A stretch of DNA of 64,000 nucleotides from positions 1,054,001 through 1,118,000 of the forward strand of contig CAVZFL010000002.1 in the NCBI GenBank assembly GCA_963774555.1. Reading direction: 5' to 3'. A model generated the notes under the pieces. The model was not told the origin of the DNA. It did not search any database and was given only the letters and a program-made list of their open reading frames with translations. Positions 37,003 through 46,769 of the stretch are shown here, piece by piece. The DNA comes from VRUE01 sp963774555. GTDB taxonomy: Bacteria; Actinomycetota; Thermoleophilia; Solirubrobacterales; 70-9. The translations under genes were made by a program, and so were the position numbers. Positions within the stretch are counted from its first letter, which is position 1. Each line of letters begins with the position of its first letter.

Positions 37003-37264
37003 GAGCTTGTACCTCTTGAGCCGGGGGCGGGTCGTTAGCGCGGCGCCGCCCCATTTGCGTTGTCGGACAAAACGTTAACAGGGCCCAAGCCCGGCCCAAA
37101 AGACTTCGTTCCGTGCGTCGTTCCGCGGCTCGTTTCGTAGCTCGCACTACGGCTCGTTTTACGGCTCGCACTACGGCTCGTTCTATGGCTCGCACCGCCT
37201 CATCGCGAAATCGCCGCAGAGCCGCTTGCCGCCTGGCATTGCGGCGATCGTCTTTCGCTGACAT
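36899..37264 (-). CDS. Possible small basic repeat protein overlapping the integrase start
   Basis: An open frame from an ATG at 37264: MSAKDDRRNARRQAALRRF, then a four-residue period (RAVV RAVK RAVV RATK RAAE) coded by the 12-bp tandem repeats. It would form a basic amphipathic helix, and overlaps the integrase gene by 104 bases in another frame. It could be an excisionase-like accessory protein or simply a reading through repeats. Low support. Confidence 0.3.
   Translation of the reverse strand: MSAKDDRRNARRQAALRRFRDEAVRAIERAVVRAVKRAVVRATKRAAERRTERSLLGRAWALLTFCPTTQMGRRRANDPPPAQEVQAHEHFPGYVGPSGRSRLRRQAAAQKDQDARRLQAR
37107..37202. repeat. 12-bp tandem repeats upstream of the integrase
   Basis: Eight successive 12-base units of the form CGCACTACGGCT / CGTTTTACGGCT, most ending GGCT or AGCT, from 37107 to 37202. 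Located 105 bases upstream of the integrase start. Candidate arm-type binding sites for the integrase N-terminal domain, or coding repeats of a small basic protein on the minus strand. Confidence 0.7.
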
Positions 37265-37539
37265 CTATATGCCGATGCGGAGCGTTCCGAATTCACCGCA
37301 ATCGCCGGGGCTCGCGGTCCGACCGCTGCGTCAGCCTCGCCGTGGCTCTGCCGACCTTCGCCTTCTGCGTGGACCGCCCGGCCGCCTGATCGGGCAGCCG
37401 GGCGTTCGCCGGGCAAAAGGAGACGGATCAGCGGCTGCGACTTTCCGAGGGCCGAGGCAGGGCGAAGGCCCAGCTTCAGCCTCCGTCCTCCCTGTGGCCT
37501 GCGCCTCGACCCTCGGGAAGCCGCTCGCCATGCGGGCCG

Positions 37540-37947
37540 TCAGTCAGCCTCGCGGGGATCGAGTTGCTCGATCAGCTCCTCGCAGGTGCTCTTGGCGCGC
37601 TGGTAGCGCTGCTTGGCGCTCTCCTCTTCCTTCTCCAGCAAGCGCGCGCAGGCCGAGCCCTCCAGCACGCATCCAGCTTCGCCGTGCAGGCGCCGCAGTA
37701 GTTCGATCAGGTCGTGCGGCGGGATCGTCAGGGCAACCTTCGCTGGGCCGTGCTCCGGCTCCCAGCCGATGTCTTCGAGCAGACGGAAGTCTTCGCCGAA
37801 CTCGATCCCCAGCCGCTCGGCCTTTGCGAAGTCCTTCTCCTCGATTGCGATCCAGAAGTCCCCAATTCCGCTGAGGTGGTCGAGGACGAGCTCGTAGAGC
37901 GCGTCTCGGCGCTCCCGGTCGATCGTTGCGGTGGTCTTGTCAGGCAC
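37540..37947 (-). CDS. Hypothetical island protein
   Basis: 135 residues from a GTG, DKTTATIDRERRDALYELVL to LDPREAD. All-helical by eye, with a conserved-looking centre FGEDFRLLEDIGWEPEHGPA and a coiled-coil end with Glu/Lys pairs. No family recognised. Codon use is like the chromosome. Located between the integrase and the tRNA. Confidence 0.6.
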   Translation of the reverse strand: MPDKTTATIDRERRDALYELVLDHLSGIGDFWIAIEEKDFAKAERLGIEFGEDFRLLEDIGWEPEHGPAKVALTIPPHDLIELLRRLHGEAGCVLEGSACARLLEKEEESAKQRYQRAKSTCEELIEQLDPREAD

Positions 37948-38264
37948 GGCGTCCCCTTTCGGTCAGAGCGCCGAAGAGAAGCCCAGGGATGCCGTCCGGC
38001 TCCCGCGCCTGGCGGGTACCGTCTCCTGTTGCATCGAAGGCTCGTTCTTCGGTGCCGGGCCCCGGGGCGTTCCAAGCGTCGCCGGGGCCGCTATTTGGTC
38101 TTGTCGGCGGCGAACGTAGGTGGACGGGACGCCCGTCTCAAGGTCTAGCGCAGACCTTCACTCGGACCTCATGTTGCCCCAGGCGTTGCCCCAGCGGCGA
38201 TTTCGGCCTCTCCGGCTGATCTCAGAAACCCCGCAAACCCGCTCCCCAAGCGGGATTCAGCGAA
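37948..38264. other. Non-coding stretch inside the right end of the island
   Basis: 317 bases between the 135-aa gene and the tRNA-Arg 3' end. Overlapping short frames show no family match or ribosome site. Probably integrase-binding and attachment flank; nothing specific seen. Confidence 0.4.
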
Positions 38265-38338
38265 CGCGCCAGACAGGATTCGAACCTGTGACCTTCGGTT
38301 TCGTAGACCGACGCTCTATCCAACTGAGCTACTGGCGC
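38265..38338 (-). tRNA. tRNA-Arg(ACG)
   Basis: 74 nt cloverleaf: acceptor GCGCCAG pairs with CTGGCGC, D-arm GCTCAGTTGGATAGAGC, anticodon stem TCGGT/ACCGA with loop CTACGAA (anticodon ACG, read as ICG), T-arm ACAGG TTCGAAT CCTGT, discriminator G, CCA not encoded. Its 3' half is the integration target of the island to the left. Confidence 0.95.
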
Positions 38339-38391
38339 GGGTTTGGGCTGACGATGGCCCGAGGGGCGATTCTAGGGACTTGGGGGATTGG

Positions 38392-38862
38392 TTAGGCGGC
38401 TTCGGGCTCGGCGGGCTTGTTCTGGCGGACGTGCCATTGGACCGTGGCGGTGGCTACGCGCTGGCCGGAGGCGTCGGTGAGCTCGATTTCGCAGGGGAAG
38501 ACGACCTTGCCGTCGGCGTCGAGGGTGGCGAGGGCCTCGGCCGCTGGGACGCCCAGCTTGGCCTTGGCCTCGATCTGGCCGTTGGCGATCTTTTCGTAGG
38601 AGATCTCGGCACTGCGGGCGAGGGGGGTGATCTCACCGAGGCGCTCGGCGAAGGCGCCGATGAAGGCGGCTCCCGAGGCCGCCTCGGCAGCGGTGAAGAG
38701 TGCGCCGGCGTGCTGGGAGCCGACGTGGTTGGTCAGCTCAGGCCGCTCGGGCAGCGCAACCGTCGCCTCGCCTTCGGCGACGTGGGTGACCTGCAGCCCA
38801 AGGAAGCCGGCGAAGGGCACAGCCTGCGTCATCCCCTGCGCGATCGCGTCGAAGTCGGTCAT
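38392..38862 (-). CDS. Hotdog-fold thioesterase (PaaI/DUF4442-like)
   Basis: 156 residues from MTDFDAIAQGM. LTNHVGSQHAGALFTAAEAASG is the hotdog central-helix block with the HAGALF motif; the terminal strands end TATVQWHVRQNK. Such proteins hydrolyse acyl-CoA thioesters. It follows the enoyl-CoA hydratase gene on the same strand (26 bases), so a role in acyl-CoA metabolism is plausible. Intact. Confidence 0.8.
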   Translation of the reverse strand: MTDFDAIAQGMTQAVPFAGFLGLQVTHVAEGEATVALPERPELTNHVGSQHAGALFTAAEAASGAAFIGAFAERLGEITPLARSAEISYEKIANGQIEAKAKLGVPAAEALATLDADGKVVFPCEIELTDASGQRVATATVQWHVRQNKPAEPEAA

Positions 38863-38888
38863 CGGCGGCACCCTATCCCGGAAGGCAC

Positions 38889-39674
38889 TCAGCGGCCCTC
38901 GAACGTGGCGTGGCCGGGGCCCTGCTCGAGGAAGGTCTTGACGGCGCGCTGCAGGTCCTCGGTGGCGAAGAGCTCGCCGGCCTCGGTCGCGGATCGTCTC
39001 GTCCGCGGCCGGGATGCCGCCCTCGCGGAAGCGGCGCAGGATGTGCTTGGTCATCGCGTGGGCCCTGGTCGGGCCGGCCGCCAGCTCGGCGGCGAAGGCG
39101 CGGGCGCGCTCGTCGAAGCCCTCGTCGTCGAAGACGCGGTTGACGACGCCCCAGCGCTCCATCTCCTCGGCGCCGAAGAGCTCGCCGCTCATCACGAACT
39201 GGCGGGCGCGGCCGCTGCCGGCGCGCTCGGCGAGGCGCTGGGTGCCGCCCATCGAGGGCGTCAGGCCGACGACTTTCTCGACCAGGCCGAACTGGGCCGA
39301 GCGGGCGGCGAGGATCAGGTCGCAGCCGAGCGCCAGCTCGAAGGCCGCCGTCAGGGTCAGCGCGTGGGCGGCGAAGACGACCGGCAGCGGCAGCGCTTCG
39401 ACCCGCTCGACCATGCCGATCAGCTCGTCCCACAGCTCGCTCGCCCGCTCCGGCGTGAGGCCGTCGAACTCGTCCACGTCGACGCCGCCCGAGACCGCGC
39501 GGCCCTCGGCGCGGAACAGCAGCGCCCGCGGCGGGTCGGCCTCGACCGCGTCGACGCCCGCCTGCAGGTCCTCGAACATGCGGCGGTCGAAGAGGTTGAG
39601 CGGCGGGCTGTCGAGCGTGAGCACGGCGAGGCCGCCCTCGCTCTCGACCCGCACCGCGCCGCCGCCTCGCTCAT
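38889..39674 (-). CDS. Enoyl-CoA hydratase/isomerase family protein, frameshifted
   Basis: Crotonase fold: LAVLTLDSPPLNLFDRRM, AEGRAVSGGVDVDEF (oxyanion hole), FELALGCDLILAARSAQFGL and GLTPSMGGTQRLAERAG. The usual catalytic Glu positions are replaced by LTPSMGGTQ-type residues, as in several non-dehydrating members. The start is ATG at 39674 with a frame change near 39655; a second near 38995 leads to ELFATEDLQRAVKTFLEQGP and the stop. Operon: pyk, this gene, thioesterase. Confidence 0.83.
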
Positions 39675-39684
39675 CGCGGCGAGA

Positions 39685-41102
39685 TCAGGGCACCCGGTGG
39701 ACCTCGAAGAGGTTGGTGCCCAGCTCCTGCTCGGGCAGGCCGGCGATGATCGCGATCAGGTCGCCGGAGGCGGCGATGCCGTGCTCGGCGGCCAGCGCGG
39801 CGCAGTCGTCGAGCAGGCTGCGGACCTCGGTCTCGTGCTCGCTGAGCATCGCGGTGACGCCGAAGAGCAGGTTGAGCCGGCGCACGGTCTCGATCCGCGG
39901 CGAGATCGCCAGCACCGGCACGTTGGGCCGGTGGGCGGAGACGAGGCGCGCGGTGCGGCCGCTCGTCGTCGGCACCACCATCGCCGCCAGGCCGAGCCGG
40001 TAGACGGCGCCGACGGCGCTCTGGGCGACCGAGTCGGCGACGTCCTGGGTCGCCTGGTCGGTGCGGGTGAAGAGCCACTCGCCGTAGGGCAGGTCGGGCT
40101 CGGTGGCGCGCGCGATCTGGTCCATCACCCGCACCGCCTCGACCGGGTGCTGGCCGACCGCGGTCTCCTCGGAGAGCATCACCGCGTCGGTGCCGTCGAA
40201 GATCGCGTTGGCGACGTCGGTCACCTCGGCCCGGGTCGGGCGCCGCGCGGTCACCATCGAGGCCAGCATCTGGGTCGCCGTGATCGCCGGCTTGGAGCGC
40301 TGGCCGGCGGCCCGGATCAGCCGCTTCTGCACCACCGGCACCTGCGGCCAGCGGCAGCTCGATGCCGAGGTCGCCGCGCGCGACCATGATCCCGCCGCTC
40401 GCCGCGCGCGACGATCTCCTCGGCGTTCTCGGCCGCCTGCTGCTTCTCGATCTTGGCGATCAGGGGGATGTCGGAGCCGAGCGCGCGCAGCCGCTCGCCG
40501 ACCGGCTCGAGGTCGGCCGCGGTCGAGACGAAGGAGATCGCCAGCAGGTCGATCCCGTGCTCGACCGCGAACTCGACCCAGCCGAGGTCGCCGTCGGTGG
40601 CCGCGCGGGCGGTGACCCCGGGGATGTTCATCCCCTTGTGCGAGGAGAGCGTGCCGCCGACCTCGACCTCGCAGTCGACGCCGCCGTCCTCGGGCCTCGC
40701 GCACGCGCAGGCGGATCGAGCCGTCGGCGAGGTAGACGAGTTCGTCCTCGCGCAGCGAGGCGACGCCCGGCCAGGCGACCGGGATCGTCTCCGCGTCGCC
40801 CTCGACCTCCTGCGGGGTCAGCTTCACGTGCATGCCGGTCTCCAGCTCGGCGACGTCGCCGCGCAGCTCGCCGATCCGCAGCTTCGGCCCCGGCAGGTCG
40901 CCGAGCACGGCGACCTCGCGCCCGGCCCGCTCGGCGGCGGCGCGGATCGACTCGATCGTGCGGGCGTGGCGCTCGCGGTCGGCGTGGGAGAAGTTGAGGC
41001 GGAAGACGTCGGCGCCGGCCTCGATCAGGCGCGTCGAGGACCGTCGTCGTCCCAGCTCGCGGGGCCGACCGTGGCGATGATCTTGGTGCGCCTGCCGCGC
41101 AT
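39685..41102 (-). CDS. pyk: Pyruvate kinase, frameshifted
   Basis: Converts phosphoenolpyruvate and ADP to pyruvate and ATP. EAGADVFRLNFSHADRE and LGDLPGPKLRIGEL are N-terminal blocks; KGMNIPGV, DLLAISFVSTAADLE, LIAKIEKQQA and DAVMLSEETAVGQHPV cover the active site (Lys and metal-binding Glu). C-terminal regulatory domain intact to TNLFEVHRVP. Starts ATG at 41102 (MRGRRTKIIATVGP after joining). Frame changes near 41040, 40690, 40405 and 40350. Confidence 0.92.
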
Positions 41103-41183
41103 GCATCCCGTATGACTGTAGAGGTGGGGGCCGCAGGGTCGCAAGCTGCAAACCATGACATCGATCTATGTAACACTGAGCAG

Positions 41184-42620
41184 GTGAGCGCCGTCGCCGA
41201 GCACCTCGGCAGCACTGAAGAGCCGGCCGCGCCGATTCTCGTCGGCGAGGCGCCCCCCTCACCGGCCGGACCGATCGAGCCCGGCGAGGCCGCGCGGCCT
41301 GCCGCAGCCGCCGGCGGTCCCGCTGCCCCGCCTGCTGCAGATGCTGCGCTTCAACCAGCGCCAGATCGAGTTCGTCTTCGGCGCCCGCCGCGAGCTCGGC
41401 GACGTCTTCCGCATGCGCGGCGCGCTGCCCGGACCCGGACCGGTGATCACCAGCCACCCCGACCACGTGCGCTCGCTCTTCACCGCCAAGCCCGAGCAGG
41501 CGCCCTCGCTGACCGGCGAGTCGCCGCTGCGGCCGATCGTCGGCCCCAACTCGGTCCTCACCGCGCGTCGGCGCCGCGCCACATGCGCCAGCGCAAACTG
41601 CTGCTGCCGCCCTTCCACGGCGAGGCGATCGAGCACTACACGGCAGATGATCGCCGACGCCGCCGAACGCGAGATCGACCGCTGGCCGCTCGGCCGCCCC
41701 TTCGCCCTGGCGCCGCGCATGCAGGCGATCACGCTCGACGTGATCATGGCCGGGATCTTCGGCATCGAGGGCCGGCCCGAGCGCGGCACGCCCGAGCACC
41801 GCCTGCGCGCGCACGATCAAGCGCCTGGTCGCCGCCTCGACCTCGCCGCTCGCCCAGGTCGGCGAGCTGATGAACATCGGCCGCGACGAGGCGGTCGGCC
41901 TGACCAAGCTCGGCGTCGACGCTGCTCGACCGCCCGACCTACGCGGTGATCGCGGCGCGCCGCCGCGCCGAGGACCTCGACGAGCGGCGCGACATCCTCT
42001 CGCTGCTGCTGCAGGCGCGGACCGAGGACGGGCGAGGCGCTGAGCGACAAAGAAGTGCGCGACGAGCTGCTCACCCTGGTCCTCGCCGGGCACGAGACGA
42101 CCGCCAACTCGCTGGCCTGGACCTGGGAGCGGCTGGTCCGCAACCCCGCCGCCCACGAGCGCGCTGCGCGACGCGGTCCGCTCCGGCGAGGGCGCCGAGG
42201 AGCAGATCGAGGCGACGATCGTCGAGACGATGCGCTCGCGGCCGGTGATCCCGATCATCGGCCGGCGGGTGATGGTCCCCTGGCGGCTCGGCGCCTACGC
42301 CGTCCCCGCCGACACGCCGGTACTGATGAGCATCCTGCTCGTCCACCACCGCGAGGACCTCTACCCCGAGCCCTTCGAGTTCCGCCCCGAGCGCTGGCTC
42401 GACCGCAAGCCCGGCACCTACGAGTGGATCCCCTTCGGCGGCGGCATCCGCCGCTGCCTCGGCGCGGCGCTGGCGATGGCCGAGCAGCGCGTCGTCCTGG
42501 AGGCGATGGCGCGCCGCCTCGACCTCGAAGCCGCCGACCCGGCCCCCGAGCACGCCCTGCACCGCAACGTGACGATGATCCCCGTCGCGCGGCGCCCGCG
42601 TCGTAATCCGCTCACGCCTG
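41184..42620 (+). CDS. Cytochrome P450, frameshifted
   Basis: GTG start 41184. Long N-terminus with PLPRLLQMLRFNQRQIEFVFGARRELGDVF, I-helix LVLAGHETTANSLAW, ETMRSRPVIPII (ExxR), FGGGIRRCLGAALAMAE with the haem Cys. Closest in style to actinobacterial CYP110/135-like enzymes. At least eight one-base frame changes between 41300 and 42180; the last 130 codons are intact except the extreme C-terminus, which cannot be fixed before the tRNA at 42658. Confidence 0.85.
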
Positions 42621-42657
42621 AGCACTGGCCGCTTACAATGCGCGCTAGGCTTGGCCC

Positions 42658-42746
42658 GGAGAGGTGGCCGAGTGGCTGAAGGCACTCGCCTGCTAAGCGA
42701 GTAGGGGGCGCAAGCTCTCTCGAGGGTTCGAATCCCTCCCTCTCCG
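42658..42746 (+). tRNA. tRNA-Ser(GCT)
   Basis: 89 nt with a long variable arm: acceptor GGAGAGG/CCTCTCC, anticodon stem ACTCGC/GCGAGT with loop CTGCTAA (anticodon GCT), T-loop TTCGAAT, discriminator G. No CCA encoded. Confidence 0.95.
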
Positions 42747-42777
42747 TTCCCGCGTCGGGGCGGTTAGACTCGTGGCC

Positions 42778-43991
42778 GTGTCCGCGCCGCTCGCACGCGC
42801 GAGTTCGAGCAGATCTTCGCCGAGGTCGAGGCGCCGTTTGCCTTCGTCGACCTCGACGCGATGTGGGCCAACGCGGACGGCGATGCTGGGGCGGGCCGGG
42901 GGCAAGCCGATCCGGGTGGCGAGCAAGTCGCTGCGCTGCCGGGCGCTGCTGGAGCGAATCCTGCGCGGCGACGAGCGCTTCGCCGGGCTGATGACCTTCA
43001 CCCTGCCGGAGACCCTGTGGCTGGCCGAGCAGCGGTTTCGAGGACCTGCTGCTCGCCTACCCGACCGCGGACACGGGCGCGCTGGGCGAGCTGGCGCTGC
43101 GCTCGGTCGCCAACCCGGCGGGGGCGCCGATCGTGATGGTCGACTGCGCCGAGCACCTCGACGCGATCGAGTCGGTGCTGGGAGCCGGCGCGGCGCCGGT
43201 GCGGGTCTGCATCGACCTCGACGCGAGCTGGTGGGCGCTGCGGCGGCCGGGTCAAGGTCGGGCCGAAGCGCTCGCCGGTGCACACGGTCGAGCAGGCGGT
43301 CGCCCTGGCGCGGGAGATCGACGCGCGGCCCGCAGCTCGAGCTGGCGGCGCTGATGGCCTACGAGGGACAGATCGCCGGCGTCGGCGACCGGCCGCCGGG
43401 GCGGCGCCTGCGCGGCGCCGCGATCCGCTTCATGCAGCGCCGCTCGGCCGCCGAGCTGGCCGAGCGGCGCGGCGCGGTCGTCGCCGCGATCCGCGAGTTC
43501 GCCGCGCTGCCGATCGTCAACGGCGGCGGCACCGGCAGCCTCGAGCTGACCGGCGCCGAGGACGCGGTCACCGAGGTCGACCGCCGGCTCGGGCTTCTAC
43601 GCCCCCGCCCTCTTCGACCACTACAGCCGCTTCACGCTCACCCCGGCCGCCGGCTTCGCGCTGCCGATCGTGCGCAAGCCGGCGCCCGGCGTGGCGACTG
43701 CGCTCGGCGGCGGCTACCTCGCCTCGGGCAGCGGCGACGCCGGCGCGACTGCCCGTCGCCCTGGCTGCCCGCCGGGCCTGCGAGCTCGACCCCGAGGAGG
43801 GCGCCGGCGAGGTGCAGACGCCGCTGCTCGGCCCGCCCGCCCGCGAGCTTCAGATCGGCGACCGCGTCTACCTGCGCCACGCCAAGGCCGGCGAGCTATG
43901 CGAGCGCTTCGACGTCCTCCACCTGGTCGAGGGCGACGAGATCGTCGACGTCGTCCCCACCTATCGAGGCGAGGGCAAGACCTTCCTCTAG
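42778..43991 (+). CDS. D-threonine aldolase / alanine racemase-like PLP protein, frameshifted
   Basis: Fold-type III PLP enzyme. FAFVDLDAMWAN and IRVASKSLRCR carry the strand with the PLP Lys; later VNGGGTGSLE binds phosphate, and ALGGGYLASG and GDRVYLRHAKAGELCERF are C-terminal-domain blocks with metal-binding His/Cys typical of D-threonine aldolase and amino-acid deaminase/aldolase. Frame changes near 42800, 42890, 43035, 43250, 43330, 43590 and 43745. GTG at 42772 is an alternative start. Convergent with the lactone oxidase gene. Confidence 0.78.
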
Positions 43992-44042
43992 ACGACGTGG
44001 CCTATGTGACCACCGTCAACGGGGGCCAACGTCGCGAGCTCG

Positions 44043-45373
44043 TCAGGGGCCGAGGACGCGCTCCGCGTACTCGTTGGTGAAGACGCGCCCCGGGTCGAGC
44101 TCGTCGCGGGCGGCCTGGAACTCGGCCCAGCGCGGGTAGCGCTCGGCCAGGGTCGCCGCGGTCTGGAAGTGGCGCTTGCCCCAGTGGGGACGGCCGCCGT
44201 AGTCGTCCATGATCTCCTCGACCGCCTCGAAGTACGGGCGCCACTCCATGCCGCGGTACTGGTGGACGGCGATGTAGGCGGTGTCGCGTTCGTGCGAGGG
44301 GCTGAGCAGGGCGTCGTCGCCGGCGGTGACCCGCATCTCGATCGGGAAGAAGACCGGGTAGCGGTTGGAGCGCACCCACTCGATCACCCGGCGCGCCGCC
44401 TCGGGGCCGTGCTCGCGCGGGCACGCCGTACTCCATCTCGGTGAAGCGGACGCGGCGCTCGTTGGCGAAGATGCGGTCGCTGCGGTCGGTCGACTTGCTG
44501 CCCGAGGCGAGCCAGGCGGCGAGCCGCGAGAGCGACGGGATCGCCCGCGGGAAGAGCTTGCCGGCCGCCGAGATCGCCTCCAGCGCCCAGTTCTCGAGCA
44601 CGATGTCGTTGAGGATAGGCGGCCGCCGTGCCGCGCGGCCGGGCCGGCCCGTCGCTGCGGTTGCGCTCGAGCACGAGGGCCGAGTCGGCGTAGGGAAAGG
44701 TGAAGAGCTCGAAGTGGTCGTTTGCCTCGGCGCGCTGCTGAAAGGTGTCGAGGACCTCCTCGCGCGGACAGGGCGAGTCGACCCGGCGCAGGACGAAGGC
44801 CGGGACGCAGCGCAGCGTCACCGCCGAGATCGCGCCGAGGGCACCGATGCCCGACCCGGGCCGCCCGCAGCAGCTCGGGCTCGCCGTCAGCGCACAGCTC
44901 CCGCACCGAGCCGTCGCCGAGGACCAGCTCCAGCGCCTCGACCTGGGAGGAGATGTTGCGCAGCTTCGCCCCGGTGCCGTGGGTGCCGGTGGAGATCGCG
45001 CCGGCGATCGTCTGCCGGTCGATGTCGCCGAGGTTCTCCATCGCCAGGCCGAGCCGGCTGCAGCTCCTCGTTGAGATCGGCGAGCACGGTGCCCGCGGCG
45101 ACCTTGACCAGGCCGGAGGAGCGATCGGCGTCGAGCACGCCGCTGAGGGCGCTCGAGGTCGAGCATCGTCCCGTCGGTCAGCGCCGCCTCGGTGAAGGAG
45201 TGGCCGCTGCCGGCGACGCTGACCTTGCGACCCGCCGCCGCGGCGCTGCCGACGGCCTCGGCCAGCTCCTCGCGGTCACGCGGTCGCAGCAGCTCGACCG
45301 GCCTGCAGGCCTGGTCGCCCGCCCAGTTGCGCCAGGTCCGCCCGACGGTTCCCTCACCCGTTGCCGAAGCCAT
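44043..45373 (-). CDS. FAD-dependent aldonolactone oxidase (D-arabinono-1,4-lactone oxidase-like), frameshifted
   Basis: VAO-family flavoenzyme: N-terminal WRNWAGDQACRP, FAD motif VSVAGSGHSFTEA, TIAGAISTGTHGTGAKL, ELFTFPYADSALV and C-terminal HWGKRHF and FTNEYAERVLGP. Oxidises sugar-acid lactones using O2. About 440 residues; frame changes near 45150, 45060, 44862, 44620 and 44425. In other Actinobacteria this gene often neighbours the amino-acid deaminase/aldolase gene, here convergent to it. Stop at 44043, start ATG 45373. Confidence 0.85.
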
Positions 45374-45394
45374 GCAGGGTCGAGACTAGCCCGC

Positions 45395-46551
45395 TCAGCC
45401 CTCGACGGTGCGCACGGCGGGCGGCGCCAGCGCGTGGAAGGCAGTAGGCGACGGTGCCGAGCAGCAGCACGATGATCGCGAAGCTCGGCACCGCGTTGCC
45501 GGCGATGCTGGCGATGCCGCCGCCGGCGAGCCCGCCGACCACCTGGCCCGCCGCCCAGGCCATGTTCGAGAGGCCGGCGGCGAAGCCCTGGTGCAGGCGG
45601 CTGCGTCTCGGCCATCTCCGAGAGCATCGTCAGCGCCGGGGTGAAGCAGATCCCGCCGCCCAGCGAGGTCAGCATCAGGCCGGTCATCACCACCCCCATG
45701 GTCGTGCCGATCGCCACCGCGGCCATCGCCACGGCGCAGATGCTGAGGCCGACCATGAAGGGCAGGCGACGACCGACACGGTCGGAGTAGCGACCGGCGA
45801 GCGGCGCCAGCACCGCCTCCAGCGCCGCACCGGCGATGAAGCCGGCCGCGATCAGCGCGTGGCCGCCGCCGAGGTCGGCGATCTGCAGCGGCACCAGCAC
45901 CTCGATCGCGCCGAACATCACCGAGGGGATCGCGACGAACGCCGTCGCGATCAGGATCGGGCGGCTGAAGATCGTCTCGGCGACCACGCGCAGGTTCTGG
46001 CTCTCCGGCGCCCCGGCTTCCGGCGTGCGAGCCGCGATGATCGAGAGCGCCACCGCCACGACGAGCACCGCGCTGAACACCGGTTCGGTGCCGACCTCGG
46101 CCGCCAGCGCGCCCAGCGCCGGGCCGAGCAGGGCGCCGGCAACGGCGGTCCCCAGCGCGGTCCCGATCACCGAGCCGCGGCGCTCGGGCGGCGCCGCGGT
46201 GATCAGCCAGGTCAATGCGCCCGACCAGATCAGAGCGCCGGCGCCGCCCTGGACGAGCCGGGCAGCGTCGAGCAGGAGGAACTGCTGGGCGAAACCGAAG
46301 GCGACGCTGGAGCAGCCGAGCAGCAGCAGCCCGACGATCACCGTGCGCCGCGGCCCGACTCGGGCGGCGAGCAGACCGGCGGGAAGCGCCGCCAGCAGCG
46401 TGCCCGCCGCGTAGGAGGCGGAGAGGACCCCGGCCTGCGCCTTGCTCAGACCCAGCTCGGAAACGTATTCCGGCAGCAGGGGTGCGATGGCCGAGAAGAA
46501 GACGACATCGAAGAAGACCATCGCCGAGGCGAGTAGGAGCAATCGACGCAT
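45395..46551 (-). CDS. MFS transporter (12 TM, multidrug-resistance-like), frameshifted near the C-terminus
   Basis: MRRLLLLASAMVFFDVVFF start; twelve hydrophobic segments, GLLAARVGPRRTVIV and GRYSDRVGRRLPF are the two motif-A loops. Probably a metabolite or drug exporter. Most of the gene is intact; frame changes near 45600 and 45440 lie in the last third. It ends 21 bases before the lactone oxidase start on the same strand and may be the first gene of that operon. Confidence 0.82.
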
Positions 46552-46627
46552 TGCAGACAATACAATCATCTAGAGCGTTCGCAGTCCTCTGCCGCGGCGT
46601 CTAGCATCGACTCTTCGCTTACTCCCC

Positions 46628-46716
46628 GGAGGGGTGGCAGAGCGGTTGAATGCACCGGTCTTGAAAACCGGCAGACATCGAAAGGTGTCTCGAGGGTTCG
46701 AATCCCTCCCCCTCCG
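46628..46716 (+). tRNA. tRNA-Ser(TGA)
   Basis: 89 nt: acceptor GGAGGGG/CCCCTCC, anticodon loop CTTGAAA (anticodon TGA), long variable arm, T-loop TTCGAAT, discriminator G. A partial, diverged copy of its 3' half lies at 49113-49171 in the same orientation. Confidence 0.95.
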
Positions 46717-46769
46717 CTAACGCGAGAACCACATCGCACCTCGCCCGATGCAGCGGATAAGTTGCGGAC

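Noticed and set aside
37113..37874. A 253-codon forward frame across the 12-bp repeats
   Set aside because: Arg/Ser-rich low-complexity translation with no ribosome site, antisense to the 135-aa gene; no support as a gene.
38889..39674. Fusion of enoyl-CoA hydratase and thioesterase as one protein
   Set aside because: The apparent continuous frame arises from an indel near 38995; the thioesterase has its own ATG at 38862, and the hydratase has a TGA at 38889.
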